From: Microbacterium salsuginis
GTDB lineage: Bacteria > Actinomycetota > Actinomycetes > Actinomycetales > Microbacteriaceae
DNA length: 64,000 nucleotides
Direction: 5' to 3'
NCBI RefSeq assembly: GCF_012524205.1
Contig: NZ_JABACI010000003.1
Location: 62,001 to 126,000 of the forward strand
Notes under the pieces: generated by a model
What the model was told of the DNA's origin: nothing
The model's input: the letters and a program-made list of their open reading frames with translations, nothing else
Databases searched by the model: none
Shown here: piece by piece, positions 15,769-24,109 of the stretch
Layout: each line of letters starts with the position of its first letter
How positions within the stretch are numbered: position 1 is the stretch's first letter
Made by a program: the position numbers and the translations under genes

Positions 15769-15774
15769 AGCCTA
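15769..15774 (-). promoter_or_regulatory. -10 element TAGGCT of truA
   Basis: Minus-strand TAGGCT, 6 bases upstream of the GTG start at 15762; another example of the TANNNT-N6-start arrangement. Confidence 0.5.
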
Positions 15775-15834
15775 CTTGCGGGTGCCGCACAGACCCTCCG
15801 TCGTAGACTTGCCGTTCCCCCCTCGAGAGAACCT

Positions 15835-17910
15835 ATGACGTCGACTGCGCCCGCCGAACGCCCCGCACGGTACCGGGGTCTCGATGGGCTGCGCGCGATC
15901 GCGGTGACGCTGGTCGTGGTCTACCACCTGTTCCCGCCGGCGCTGCTGCCGGGCGGGTTCGTGGGCGTGGACGTGTTCTTCGTCATCAGCGGATTCCTCA
16001 TCACGAGCCTGCTCCTGCGCGAGCACGACACCACGGGACGCATCGGACTGCGCGCCTTCTGGCAGCGCCGCGCCCGCCGCCTTCTGCCCGCGCTCGTGCT
16101 CGTCGTGGCGGTGTGCTCGACGCTCGCGTGGCTGATCGGCGGCGACGTGCTCGTGCACCTCGGCGCGCAGGTCTTCGGCGCGGCGACCTTCAGCTACAAC
16201 TGGGTCTCGATCGCGGGCGGCAGCGGATACTTCGCCGCCGCCACGCCCGAGCTGTTCCGCAACTTCTGGTCGCTCGCGGTCGAGGAGCAGTTCTACGTGC
16301 TGTGGCCGCTGCTGTTCCCGCTCTTCCTGCTGCTCCCCCGTGCGTGGGCTCGCGTCGGGGTCTCGCTCGCGCTGGCCGCGGCATCCGCCATCTGGATGGG
16401 CACCGCCGTCAGCCGCGGCGACGACCTCACGCGCGCGTACTTCGGCACCGACACGCACGCGTTCGGCATCCTCCTCGGCGTGGCGCTCGCGTTCCTCCTC
16501 GCGCCGATGCTCGCGCGACCGGCGGCGGGGTCGGGGGCGGCGCCGTCCGCCGCGGTGGTCACGCAGCCGGCGCTGGATGACACGAGCGTGTCGGCCGGAT
16601 GGAAGGTCGTGATCCCGCGACTCGGGCCCGGCGCGCCCGCGGGCGGCACGACTCGACCGGCGTGGGTGGACTCGCGCGGCGCCCGCGCCGTCACCGGTGT
16701 CGCCGGCATCCTCGCGGCCCTCGGCGTGATCGGCGTGGCGATGCTGCCACCGGCGGACTCGGCGGCCACCTTCCCCGGTGCGCTGCTCGCCGCGAGCGTG
16801 CTGACCGCGGTCGCGATCGTGGCCGGAGTGTGGCCGGGCTCGTGGTTCGGCGGCGCGATCGACATCGCGCCGCTGCGGTGGGTCGGCGACCGCTCGTACG
16901 GCATCTACCTGTGGCACTGGCCGCTGCTCGTCCTCGCGGTCGCGGCCTTCGAGGGCTCGGGGACCTCGGCGGGCGTGCCCGTGTGGATCGGCCTGGCGGT
17001 GCTGGCGACGACGGCCGCGGCATCCGCTCTGTCTTATCGCTTCGTCGAGATGCCGGTGCGTCGGCGCGGCCTGCGCGGATCGGCGCGGGTGCTCGCCGCG
17101 CGCCTGCGCAGCGGACCGCGCGCCCGCATCCGGGCGATCGGCATCGCCGCCGCAGGAGTCGTGTTCGTCGCCGGCACCGGCGCCGCGATCGCCGCCGCCC
17201 CGCCCGTCTCATCCAGCGAGGCCGTCGTCGACGCGGGCCGCGAAGCGCTCGAGCTGGCCCAGCGCGAAGCCGAGAGCAGCGCCTCGCCCGCGGCGACGGA
17301 GACTCCGGGTGCCACCCCGACACCGCAGGCGACGGATGCTGCAGACCCGGCCGCCGTCCACGTCCCGGGCGACCGCATCACCGCCGTGGGCGACTCGGTC
17401 ATGCTGGCGTCGGCGAAGGGGCTGCTCGAACGGCTGCCCGGCATCGAGGTCGACGCCGAGGTGTCACGGTCGATCTGGGCGGGTCCCGGCATCCTGGAGT
17501 CCCTCGCCGCGAGCGGCCGCCTGCGCCCCTACGTGGTCGTCGCGCTCGGGACGAACGGCCCCGTCAACCTCGAGTCGCTCGAGAAGATCGCCGCCGCCGT
17601 CGGCCAGGAGCGACATCTCGTGCTCGTGAACGCGTATGCACCGCGGGACTGGATCCCCGGCGTCAACGCCGACCTGCAGGCCTTCGCCGACGGGCGGCAC
17701 AACGTGAGCATCGCGGACTGGTCGGGGGCGATCACGCCGCGGCTCGATCTGCTCGCCGGCGACCACGTGCATCCCGGCGGCGAGGGCGGGCGGCTCTTCG
17801 CCGACACGATCGCCGAGGCCGTCGACGCCGCCGAGCGCGAGCGCCTCGAACGTCGCGCGAATGCCATCCGCAGCATCGAGGCCAACCTCGGCGTCGACCT
17901 CACCCCGTAG
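15835..17910 (+). CDS. acyltransferase family 3 membrane protein with C-terminal SGNH domain
   Basis: 691 residues of the OafA/Acyltransferase_3 plus SGNH type, which O-acylates cell-surface glycans. About eleven membrane helices occupy residues 18-450; the catalytic histidine H31 lies in VVVYHLFPP and the partner motif is RNFWSLAVEEQFYVLWPL. A loop of about 90 residues around 225-290 is low-complexity. After a Thr/Ala/Pro-rich linker (about 465-510) the SGNH domain begins with AVGDSVMLAS (S521) and ends with the DxxH pair D643-H646 in GDHVHPGG. ATG 15835 has GAGAGAA upstream. The acceptor glycan is unknown. Confidence 0.93.
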   Translation: MTSTAPAERPARYRGLDGLRAIAVTLVVVYHLFPPALLPGGFVGVDVFFVISGFLITSLLLREHDTTGRIGLRAFWQRRARRLLPALVLVVAVCSTLAWLIGGDVLVHLGAQVFGAATFSYNWVSIAGGSGYFAAATPELFRNFWSLAVEEQFYVLWPLLFPLFLLLPRAWARVGVSLALAAASAIWMGTAVSRGDDLTRAYFGTDTHAFGILLGVALAFLLAPMLARPAAGSGAAPSAAVVTQPALDDTSVSAGWKVVIPRLGPGAPAGGTTRPAWVDSRGARAVTGVAGILAALGVIGVAMLPPADSAATFPGALLAASVLTAVAIVAGVWPGSWFGGAIDIAPLRWVGDRSYGIYLWHWPLLVLAVAAFEGSGTSAGVPVWIGLAVLATTAAASALSYRFVEMPVRRRGLRGSARVLAARLRSGPRARIRAIGIAAAGVVFVAGTGAAIAAAPPVSSSEAVVDAGREALELAQREAESSASPAATETPGATPTPQATDAADPAAVHVPGDRITAVGDSVMLASAKGLLERLPGIEVDAEVSRSIWAGPGILESLAASGRLRPYVVVALGTNGPVNLESLEKIAAAVGQERHLVLVNAYAPRDWIPGVNADLQAFADGRHNVSIADWSGAITPRLDLLAGDHVHPGGEGGRLFADTIAEAVDAAERERLERRANAIRSIEANLGVDLTP

Positions 17911-17962
17911 CCCGCAGGGCGCTCCGCGAGGCGGCCGCATCCCCCGGGTTTGCTCCGATGTC

Positions 17963-18039
17963 GAGGTTGAGAAACCACACGTAGGTTGAGACACCGTCTC
18001 TGCCACGCTTTCTCAACCTACGCACGGTTTCTCAACCTC
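17963..18039. repeat. family B inverted repeat, copy 1
   Basis: GAGGTTGAGAAACC and GTAGGTTGAG on the left face CTCAACCTACG and GGTTTCTCAACCTC on the right, so the 77-base element folds into a hairpin. With copy 2, a 22-base tandem repeat and a terminator it fills the 553-base gap 17911-18463; no gene is seen there. Confidence 0.8.
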
Positions 18040-18147
18040 AACCCCGCGACGAGACGTCGCGGCGACGGGTAAGAGCCCTGCCGCGGCTCACGGCGCACGG
18101 CGCACGCCGAGGTCGACGTCGGCGTCCCGGGTGACGACACCACACAT

Positions 18148-18223
18148 AGGTTGAGAAACCACACGTAGGTTGAAACACCACCCGTACCGCGGTTTCTGAA
18201 CCGATACACGGTTTCTCAACCTC
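18148..18223. repeat. family B inverted repeat, copy 2
   Basis: AGGTTGAGAAACC, GTAGGTTGAAACACC then GGTTTCTGAACC and GGTTTCTCAACCTC. Same architecture as copy 1 with several changes. Confidence 0.8.
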
Positions 18224-18230
18224 AACCGCC

Positions 18231-18276
18231 GCGCCAGGACGCGCACCTCCTCGCGCGCCAGGACGCGCACCTCCTC
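18231..18276. repeat. 22-base direct repeat, two copies
   Basis: The unit GCGCCAGGACGCGCACCTCC plus TC at 18231-18252 is repeated exactly at 18255-18276 (24-base period). Confidence 0.85.
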
Positions 18277-18363
18277 GACAGGCAACGCGCCCCCTCGGCG
18301 CGAGGGCGGGGCGGCGCGCACATCACGCCACCCCCACGCACCCTCAACCATCGCCCCAACGCA

Positions 18364-18399
18364 GCGAGACCCGCGGCCCCGAAGGGCCGCGGGTCTCGC
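18364..18399 (-). terminator. terminator downstream of rplQ
   Basis: A perfect 16-base stem (GCGAGACCCGCGGCCC / GGGCCGCGGGTCTCGC) with CGAA loop, 65 bases beyond the rplQ stop. It probably ends the long ribosomal transcript. Confidence 0.8.
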
Positions 18400-18463
18400 G
18401 GGTGCAAGGGATGCCGGAACAGGATGCTCCGGCACGGCCGGGCGGCGACGCCCGGCGGTCCGA

Positions 18464-19066
18464 TTACTCGGACTTCTCCTCGGCGGGTGCCTCGACGGCA
18501 TCCTCGGCCGCAGCCTCAGCGGCAGCGCCCTCCTCCGGCGACTCCGCGCCGGCGTCGGTGGCCGATTCCTCGGGCGTGGTGTCCTCGATGGGCGCGTCGC
18601 TCACGTTCGACTCCTCTGCAGCGTTCTCGTCGGCGGCCGGGGCCTCCGATGCGGCGGGGGCGGCAGCATCCGCCTTCGCAGCCTTCTTGGCGGACGGCTT
18701 CTTGGTGACGGGCTCGAGGACGAGCTCGATCACAGCCATGGGCGCGTTGTCGCCCTTGCGGTTGCCGACCTTCGTGATGCGGGTGTAGCCACCCTCACGG
18801 TCGGCGACCAGCGGCGCGATCTCGGTGAAGAGCTCGTGCACGACGGACTTGTCGCCGATGACCGACAGCACGCGACGGCGGGCGTGCAGGTCGCCGCGCT
18901 TGGCGAACGTGATGAGACGCTCGGCGAGCGGACGCAGGCGCTTGGCCTTGGTCTCGGTCGTCTTGATCGACTTGTGCGTGAAGAGGGCCGCGGCGAGGTT
19001 CGCAAGCAGCAGGCGCTCGTGTGCGGGACCGCCTCCGAGGCGGGGACCCTTCGTGGGCTTGGGCAT
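18464..19066 (-). CDS. rplQ: 50S ribosomal protein L17 (bL17) with acidic C-terminal tail
   Basis: 200 residues. The first about 120 residues (start [20 protein letters not shown]) are standard bL17, a 50S protein near the tunnel exit side of domain III. The last about 75 residues are a low-complexity Ala/Glu/Asp/Ser/Pro tail absent from E. coli L17; such tails are known in actinobacterial L17. The tail is strongly acidic, in contrast to the Lys/Ala extension of L15 in the same cluster. It is the final gene of the alpha-operon block, 63 bases after rpoA. Confidence 0.97.
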   Translation of the reverse strand: MPKPTKGPRLGGGPAHERLLLANLAAALFTHKSIKTTETKAKRLRPLAERLITFAKRGDLHARRRVLSVIGDKSVVHELFTEIAPLVADREGGYTRITKVGNRKGDNAPMAVIELVLEPVTKKPSAKKAAKADAAAPAASEAPAADENAAEESNVSDAPIEDTTPEESATDAGAESPEEGAAAEAAAEDAVEAPAEEKSE

Positions 19067-19129
19067 TCTCAGTTACTCCAGTGGGAAAAGTCGGTCGATG
19101 TGACAGACGCCTCGGGCCGAGGCATCCGG

Positions 19130-20119
19130 TCAGACGGTCTCGTCGTCGTAGCCGCCGTAGAAGTGCGCACCGTCGAACCCGGGGACCGAGTCCTTCAGCG
19201 ACAGGCCGAGCGAGACGAGCTTGTCGCGCACCTCGTCGACCGACTTCTGACCGAAGTTGCGGATGTTCATGAGCTGCGTCTCCGAGAGGGCGACGAGCTC
19301 CGACACGGTGTTGATGCCCTCACGCTTGAGGCAGTTGTACGAACGGACAGACAGGTCGAGGTCCTCGATCGGCATCGACAGCTCGTTCGACAGGACGGTC
19401 TCGACCGGCGCGGGGCCGATCTCGATGCCCTCGGCCTCGACGTTCAGCTCGCGCGCCAGACCGAACAGCTCGGTCAGGGTGCGACCGGCCGACGCGACGG
19501 CATCACGCGGAGCCATCGACGACTTGGTCTCGACGTCCAGGATGAGCTTGTCGAAGTCGGTGCGCTCACCGGCACGCGTCGCCTCGACGCGGTACGAGAC
19601 CTTCAGGACCGGCGAGTAGATCGAGTCGATCGGGACCTGACCGGCCTCGGCGTACTCGTTGCGGTTCTGCGTCGCCGAGACGTAACCACGGCCACGCTCG
19701 ATCGTGAGCTCGAGCTCGAACTTCGCGGTGTCGTTGAGGGTCGCGATGACCAGCTCGGGGTTGTGCACCTCGACGCCCGCGGGAGCGGAGATGTCGGCGG
19801 CGGTGACCTCACCGGCGCCGGTCTTGCGCAGGTACGCGGTGATGGGCTCGTCGCGCTCGCTGGAGACGACCAGCTGCTTGATGTTGAGGATGATCTCGGT
19901 GACATCCTCCTTCACACCCGGGATGGTGCTGAACTCGTGGAGGACGCCGTCGATGCGGATCGACGTCACGGCCGCGCCGGGGATGGACGACAGGAGGCTG
20001 CGACGCAGCGCGTTGCCGATCGTGTAGCCGAAGCCGGGCTCCAGCGGCTCGATGACGAAACGGCTGCGGAACTCCCCGACCTTCTCCTCGGTCAGAGTGG
20101 GACGCTGTGCGATGAGCAC
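19130..20119 (-). CDS. rpoA: DNA-directed RNA polymerase alpha subunit
   Basis: 329 residues. The N-terminal domain ([20 protein letters not shown]) mediates dimerisation and binding of beta and beta'; the C-terminal domain (about 245-310, [19 protein letters not shown]) contacts promoters and activators. The length is normal for actinobacteria. It follows rpsK after 144 bases containing two hairpins. The start at 20119 begins [17 protein letters not shown]. Confidence 0.98.
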   Translation of the reverse strand: MLIAQRPTLTEEKVGEFRSRFVIEPLEPGFGYTIGNALRRSLLSSIPGAAVTSIRIDGVLHEFSTIPGVKEDVTEIILNIKQLVVSSERDEPITAYLRKTGAGEVTAADISAPAGVEVHNPELVIATLNDTAKFELELTIERGRGYVSATQNRNEYAEAGQVPIDSIYSPVLKVSYRVEATRAGERTDFDKLILDVETKSSMAPRDAVASAGRTLTELFGLARELNVEAEGIEIGPAPVETVLSNELSMPIEDLDLSVRSYNCLKREGINTVSELVALSETQLMNIRNFGQKSVDEVRDKLVSLGLSLKDSVPGFDGAHFYGGYDDETV

Positions 20120-20189
20120 TATGTGTTCCTTTCGATCACGTGCCCGCTATATGACACGTGCGGTGGGTGAGGTGTTGAGTTTTACTCGT

Positions 20190-20254
20190 GGGATGCCCCG
20201 ATGGAGGCATCCCGAAACGAACGGTTGCCGGGGCACCAGTGACGGTGCCCCGGC
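20190..20254 (-). terminator. two hairpins between rpsK and rpoA
   Basis: GGGATGCC/GGCATCCC (20190-20213, 8-base loop) and GCCGGGGCACC/GGTGCCCCGGC (20227-20254, 6-base loop). Neither has a T-tract; they may be partial terminators or processing sites separating rpsK from rpoA. Confidence 0.65.
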
Positions 20255-20263
20255 TCCGAGAGA

Positions 20264-20662
20264 TCAGACGCGGCGGCGCTTCGGGGGACGGCAGCCGTTG
20301 TGAGCCTGGGGCGTGACGTCCTGGATCGAGCCGACCTCGAGGCCGGCGGCCTGCAGCGAGCGGATCGCGGTCTCGCGACCCGAACCCGGGCCCTTCACGA
20401 AGACGTCGACCTTTTTGACGCCGTGCTCCTGCGCCTGGCGGGCAGCGGACTCCGCGGCCATGCCGGCGGCGTACGGCGTCGACTTGCGCGAGCCCTTGAA
20501 GCCCACGCCACCCGACGACGCCCAGCTGATGACGGCGCCCGACGGGTCGGTGATCGAGACGATCGTGTTGTTGAACGTCGACTTGATGTGGGCCTGGCCC
20601 AACGCGATGTTCTTCTTCTCCTTGCGGCGCGGCTTGCGCGCGGCGGTCTTGGCCTGTGCCAT
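20264..20662 (-). CDS. rpsK: 30S ribosomal protein S11 (uS11)
   Basis: 132 residues, normal length. [18 protein letters not shown] and the C-terminal [10 protein letters not shown] are the standard uS11 features. The protein sits on the 30S platform near the mRNA exit. It lies 33 bases downstream of rpsM in the alpha block, ahead of rpoA. No rpsD is present here, unlike many bacteria where rpsD follows rpsK. Confidence 0.98.
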   Translation of the reverse strand: MAQAKTAARKPRRKEKKNIALGQAHIKSTFNNTIVSITDPSGAVISWASSGGVGFKGSRKSTPYAAGMAAESAARQAQEHGVKKVDVFVKGPGSGRETAIRSLQAAGLEVGSIQDVTPQAHNGCRPPKRRRV

Positions 20663-20695
20663 TGCTTTGCTCTCCTAAACCCTGGGGGCCGCGCC

Positions 20696-21070
20696 TTAGC
20701 GCGCCTTCTTCTTGCCGGCGACGGTGCGCTTCGGGCCCTTGCGGGTACGCGCGTTGGTCTTCGTGCGCTGACCGCGCACCGGGAGGCCGCGGCGGTGGCG
20801 GATACCCTCGTAGGAGCCGATCTCGACCTTGCGGCGGATGTCGGCGGTCACCTCACGGCGGAGGTCACCCTCGACCTTGTAGTTGGCCTCGATGTAGTCG
20901 CGGAGCGCGACGAGCTGGTCGTCGCTGAGGTCCTTGACGCGGATGTTCTCGTCGATCTCCGTCGCCTTGAGGATCTCGTTCGAGCGGGTACGGCCGACGC
21001 CGTAGATGTAGGTGAGTGCGATCACCACGCGCTTGTCGCGCGGGATGTCCACGCCAGCAAGACGTGCCAT
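20696..21070 (-). CDS. rpsM: 30S ribosomal protein S13 (uS13)
   Basis: 124 residues, normal length. It begins [15 protein letters not shown] and ends with the basic [16 protein letters not shown] tail that reaches the P-site tRNA. The head of the 30S subunit and bridges B1a/B1b are its location. AAGGAG lies upstream of the ATG at 21070. Two hairpins (21140-21163, 21201-21223) separate it from rpmJ. Confidence 0.98.
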   Translation of the reverse strand: MARLAGVDIPRDKRVVIALTYIYGVGRTRSNEILKATEIDENIRVKDLSDDQLVALRDYIEANYKVEGDLRREVTADIRRKVEIGSYEGIRHRRGLPVRGQRTKTNARTRKGPKRTVAGKKKAR

Positions 21071-21139
21071 GCGGTTCTCCTAAGGAGTGAGTGGAGGTGT
21101 GGAGCAGCACCGGTGCCCGGGCCTCCGCCCGAGGTGTCC

Positions 21140-21163
21140 CCCGCGCCCCTGTCGGGACGCGGG
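21140..21163 (-). other. hairpin upstream of rpsM
   Basis: CCCGCG-c-CCC/GGG-a-CGCGGG with a TGTC loop in the rpmJ-rpsM gap, 69 bases ahead of the rpsM start; possibly part of a leader. Confidence 0.5.
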
Positions 21164-21200
21164 TTCTGATGCTGCCGTGTGTATTGAGTTATGAGATTCG

Positions 21201-21223
21201 GGATGCCGCGCGTTGCGGCATCC
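21201..21223 (-). terminator. terminator-like hairpin directly after rpmJ
   Basis: GGATGCCGC/GCGGCATCC with a 5-base loop, beginning one base after the rpmJ stop codon. Confidence 0.7.
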
Positions 21224-21224
21224 G

Positions 21225-21341
21225 TCAGCCCTGGCGCTGCTTGTGACGCGGGTTGCTCTTGCAGATCACCATGACGCGGCCGTGGCGGCGGATGACCTTG
21301 CAGTGGTCGCAGATGGGCTTGACGGAGGGATTGACCTTCAT
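21225..21341 (-). CDS. rpmJ: 50S ribosomal protein L36 (bL36), zinc-ribbon form
   Basis: 38 residues, [20 protein letters not shown] at the N-terminus. C11, C14, C27 and H33 form the Cys-Cys-Cys-His zinc ligand set, so this is the zinc-dependent (C+) form. The protein lies in the 50S core. It follows infA on the same transcript and ends at TGA 21225, one base before a hairpin. Confidence 0.97.
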   Translation of the reverse strand: MKVNPSVKPICDHCKVIRRHGRVMVICKSNPRHKQRQG

Positions 21342-21417
21342 GATTTCCTGTTTCGCTGTCTTCGCCGGGCAGGCTTCACCCTGTCGGGCACGCCTGGGGC
21401 GTTACTTCTCGACCGGT

Positions 21418-21639
21418 CTAGCGGTAGCGGTAGACGATGCGGCCGCGGGTGAGGTCGTAGGGGCTGAGCTCCACGACCACGCGGTCCTCCGGGATGATGC
21501 GGATGTAGTTCTGCCGCATCTTGCCTGAGATCGTGGCGAGCACCTTGTGTCCGTTGGTGAGCTCGACGCGGAACATCGCGTTGGGCAACGCCTCGGAGAT
21601 CACGCCTTCGATCTCGATGACACCGTCTTTCTTCGCCAT
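21418..21639 (-). CDS. infA: translation initiation factor IF-1
   Basis: 73 residues forming a single S1-like OB fold, [20 protein letters not shown] at the start and [12 protein letters not shown] at the end. IF-1 binds the 30S A site during initiation. The chosen ATG (21639) gives the standard length; the longer frame runs into the promoter. It is transcribed from a good promoter at 21707-21734 with a palindromic leader, and rpmJ follows 76 bases later. Confidence 0.98.
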   Translation of the reverse strand: MAKKDGVIEIEGVISEALPNAMFRVELTNGHKVLATISGKMRQNYIRIIPEDRVVVELSPYDLTRGRIVYRYR

Positions 21640-21657
21640 ATACTCGCTTACGCTTCT

Positions 21658-21675
21658 GCAGACCGGCCGGTCTGC
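21658..21675 (-). promoter_or_regulatory. 18-base perfect palindrome in the infA leader
   Basis: GCAGACCGGCCGGTCTGC lies between the predicted infA transcription start and its ATG (18 bases upstream of the ATG). It could be a leader hairpin or a protein-binding site. Confidence 0.6.
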
Positions 21676-21706
21676 GGTGGATGGGGATTCGGTGCGGCGA
21701 CACGCC

Positions 21707-21734
21707 AATATAGGCGCAACGCACCAAAGATCAA
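21707..21734 (-). promoter_or_regulatory. infA promoter
   Basis: Minus-strand TTGATC (21729-21734), 16-base spacer, TATATT (21707-21712). Confidence 0.65.
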
Positions 21735-21745
21735 TCATACGTGAT

Positions 21746-21786
21746 AACGGATGCCTCGGCAAACCGGCCCGGCCGCGGCATCCGTT
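21746..21786. terminator. GGATGCC-type hairpin upstream of the infA promoter
   Basis: AACGGATGCC-t-CGGC pairs with GCCG-c-GGCATCCGTT. It insulates the infA promoter from leftward transcription coming from the map side. The gap 21640-22033 holds only this, the infA promoter region and a family B repeat. Confidence 0.55.
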
Positions 21787-21820
21787 CGAGCTCTTTCCCG
21801 CGGTGCTGCGACCGGGTGCG

Positions 21821-21915
21821 GCGTTGAGAGACCCCGTACCGGTTGAGAAACCGCATAGAGGTTGAGAAAGCCTCCGCGGCGTGATGTCTCAACGTACGCG
21901 TGGTTTCTCAACGTC
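21821..21915. repeat. family B inverted repeat, copy 3 (extended)
   Basis: GCGTTGAGAGACC, GGTTGAGAAACC and AGGTTGAGAAAG on the left face GATGTCTCAACGTACG and GGTTTCTCAACGTC on the right; one extra left-arm module relative to the other copies. Confidence 0.75.
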
Positions 21916-22033
21916 AAGGGCGGGCGGGAGACTGCGCACGTCCGCTCCTCCCCAGCAGGGGCGACGGTCCGTGGGATCCACAGATCGAGCGGCGGTCGGG
22001 GACGATGGGATGCCGGGCGCCGAGCATGAGGGA

Positions 22034-23086
22034 ATGACCGCCGTCAGCAGCACCGCGACCACCGCCGGCTCAGCGATGGTGCAGCCGTCGCCGGTCGAGC
22101 TGTACGCCGTTCGAGAGACCGCGTTCGGCGCCCCGAGCTTGCGGGATCGGCAGCGGTACGTGCGTGTCCGCGCGGGCGTGTACGCGCCACGCGCCGCGTG
22201 GGAGGGGCTCGCGCCATGGGAGAGATACCTCGCACGTGTGCACGCATACGCGCTCGTATCCCCCGGCGCCGTCTTCGCCTACGAATCCGCGGCTGCTCTC
22301 CGCGGCATGCCGTTGTTCGGCGAAGCTCGCGACATCCACGTCTTCGCTTCCGAGCGCACGTCCTCGCGCCGGTTCGGTGACGTGTGCGTTCACACGGGTG
22401 TCGACGGACGGGTGGTCGAGCGGCTGCAGGGATTCGCACTCACGTCAGCGGCGGACACGGCGATCGATCTGATGCGCGTGCTGCCGCCCGCCTTCGGGCT
22501 CGCGGTCGGCGATGCCACCATCTCTCGCGCACAAGACGGTGGCGTCACCACCGAGATGCTCCTGACCCTCGCGGAAAGTCAGGAGTACCGACGCGGACGA
22601 GGCCGTCTCGCATTGCTCCTCCCCCTGCTCCACCCGGGCGCCGAGTCCCCCGGTGAGTCCGTCAGCAGGGCAGTGATCCTGTGGTCAGGGTTCGAACCGC
22701 CCGAGTTGCAGGTCGTCTTCCGAATGGACGGCTTCAGCGATCGCGCGGACTTCGCGTGGACGAGCGTGCGTGCGATCGGCGAATCCGACGGCTTCGGGAA
22801 GTACGTCGGCGAGACCCGCGAGGAGACGATACGCAGGGTGCGGGAGGAGAAGCGGCGCGAGAGTCGCCTGCGTCGCCAGTGCAGCGCATTCGACCGCTGG
22901 GAGATGAACGACGCGATGCGGGTGACGCCGCTCGTCGACAGGCTCGACGCCATGCGGATCCCGCGGATCGCACGCCCTCGCACCGGCCTCCTGATCATGA
23001 CGAACAGCCGGTCCTTCGCCGCCGCCCGTGCTGTCCCCACTCCCGCGCACCCCGGCTCCGACTCGAGGTCGAGAAACCACGTCTAG
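22034..23086 (+). CDS. AbiEi-like / PD-(D/E)XK-like hypothetical protein
   Basis: 350 residues from ATG 22034 (starts at 22010 and 22076 are possible; the 21881 start lies in the repeat and is rejected). The N-terminal half, with RDRQRYVRVRAGVYAPRAAW and AYESAAALRGMPL, resembles the winged-helix domain of AbiEi-type antitoxins. The C-terminal half contains DRADFAW and, about 12 residues later, ESDGFGKY, an arrangement like the D...ExDG..KY core of Vsr/DUF559-type PD-(D/E)XK nucleases. Such fused proteins are frequent, functionally uncharacterised actinobacterial families. No toxin gene is adjacent. Its last codons (SRSRNHV) are encoded by the left arm of repeat copy 4, a sign that the repeat inserted into the 3' end. 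Confidence 0.65.
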   Translation: MTAVSSTATTAGSAMVQPSPVELYAVRETAFGAPSLRDRQRYVRVRAGVYAPRAAWEGLAPWERYLARVHAYALVSPGAVFAYESAAALRGMPLFGEARDIHVFASERTSSRRFGDVCVHTGVDGRVVERLQGFALTSAADTAIDLMRVLPPAFGLAVGDATISRAQDGGVTTEMLLTLAESQEYRRGRGRLALLLPLLHPGAESPGESVSRAVILWSGFEPPELQVVFRMDGFSDRADFAWTSVRAIGESDGFGKYVGETREETIRRVREEKRRESRLRRQCSAFDRWEMNDAMRVTPLVDRLDAMRIPRIARPRTGLLIMTNSRSFAAARAVPTPAHPGSDSRSRNHV

Positions 23087-23141
23087 GTTGAAACACCCCA
23101 CGCCGGGCGCCTTCTCAACCTACGCATGGTTTCTCAACCTC
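23065..23141. repeat. family B inverted repeat, copy 4
   Basis: GAGGTCGAGAAACC, CTAGGTTGAAACACC then CTTCTCAACCTACG and GGTTTCTCAACCTC. Its left arm supplies the stop codon of the AbiEi-like gene. Confidence 0.8.
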
Positions 23142-23243
23142 CGAGTGGTTCCTCGACCACGGAGGGAGACGGATGCCACGACCGACAGCATCCCACCACC
23201 CACCACGCGGCCGGACCCGCTGCCACGCTCCCGGCCCCGACTC

Positions 23244-23320
23244 GAAGTTGAGAAACCACGTCTAGGTTGAAGCACCCCGCGCCGGGCGCCTTCTCAACCT
23301 AGGCATGGTTTCTCAACCTC
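23244..23320. repeat. family B inverted repeat, copy 5
   Basis: 77 bases, close to copy 4 including the CCCCGCGCCGGGCGCC loop region; copies 4 and 5 are about 180 bases apart and look like the most recent duplication. Together they occupy most of the 302-base gap 23087-23388. Confidence 0.8.
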
Positions 23321-23388
23321 CACGTGGGCACCAGCGACGGCGAGGGGCGAGGAGGGAAGGGAGGAGAGAGGGAGGAGCGCCGCCGGGG

Positions 23389-24087
23389 TTACTCGAAGAG
23401 CGTGGCGAGCTGCCCGGGCTCGGGAAGCTGGCTGTTCGAGATGACCTCGCCGTTCACCGCGACGGTGGGCGTGCCGATGCCCTGCGAACCGGGCTGGATG
23501 GGCGTCTGGGGCGTCATCTCGGTGACGTAGCCGGCGAACTTCCCGTCGTTCACGCACGAGTCGATGCCGGTCACGCCGACGCCCGACGCGATCTCGAGGA
23601 TCTCGTTGTTCGTCAGGCCGCTCGAGCCCTCGGCGGGCTGATTGGCGAACATCGCCTGCAGGAACGGCAGCGACGCGTCGGGGTCCGCCTCGGCGACGCA
23701 GTACGCGGCGTTCGCGGCACGCGTGGAGAACTGCGTGCCACGCGACTGGTCGTCGAGGATCGAGATCGGGTGGATGCCGAGCGTGATGCTGCCGTCATCG
23801 ACCATGCTCTCGATCTCGGCGCCGTACACCTGCTCGAACTGGTTGCAGATGGGGCACATGAAGTCGACGAACGTGTCGAGGCGGTTCTCGCCGTCGCCGA
23901 CGAGGATCGCGCCGGTCTCGACCTCGATGCCCGCCGAGGTGGGCGGGTTGACGTCGGTCGGCACCGGCTTGGGCGCGGACGCGTTGTTCAGGGTCACCAC
24001 GAGCACCGCGACGAGCACGAGCGCCACGACGACCGCCGCGCTCACCCAGATCGCGAACCAGTTGACCTTGCGTGCACCCTGTGCCAT
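23389..24087 (-). CDS. DsbA-family thioredoxin-fold protein, membrane anchored
   Basis: 232 residues. After an N-terminal transmembrane helix (about 10-33) and a Pro-rich stretch, a thioredoxin-like domain contains the active site C78-P-I-C81 (DFMCPICNQF) and a cis-proline loop (GIGTPTVAV). The catalytic domain faces outside the membrane. The family, often called DsbA-like thioredoxin or protein disulfide oxidoreductase, forms or shuffles disulfides in exported proteins. Many surface proteins in this window have cysteine pairs and could be clients, which is inference. It follows map after 22 bases, with AAGGAG before the ATG. Confidence 0.9.
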   Translation of the reverse strand: MAQGARKVNWFAIWVSAAVVVALVLVAVLVVTLNNASAPKPVPTDVNPPTSAGIEVETGAILVGDGENRLDTFVDFMCPICNQFEQVYGAEIESMVDDGSITLGIHPISILDDQSRGTQFSTRAANAAYCVAEADPDASLPFLQAMFANQPAEGSSGLTNNEILEIASGVGVTGIDSCVNDGKFAGYVTEMTPQTPIQPGSQGIGTPTVAVNGEVISNSQLPEPGQLATLFE

Positions 24088-24109
24088 CTCGACTCCTTGA
24101 AACCTGTGA

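Noticed and set aside
21881..22033. Upstream start of the AbiEi-like protein
   Set aside because: It starts within the family B repeat, and the added residues are low in domain similarity.
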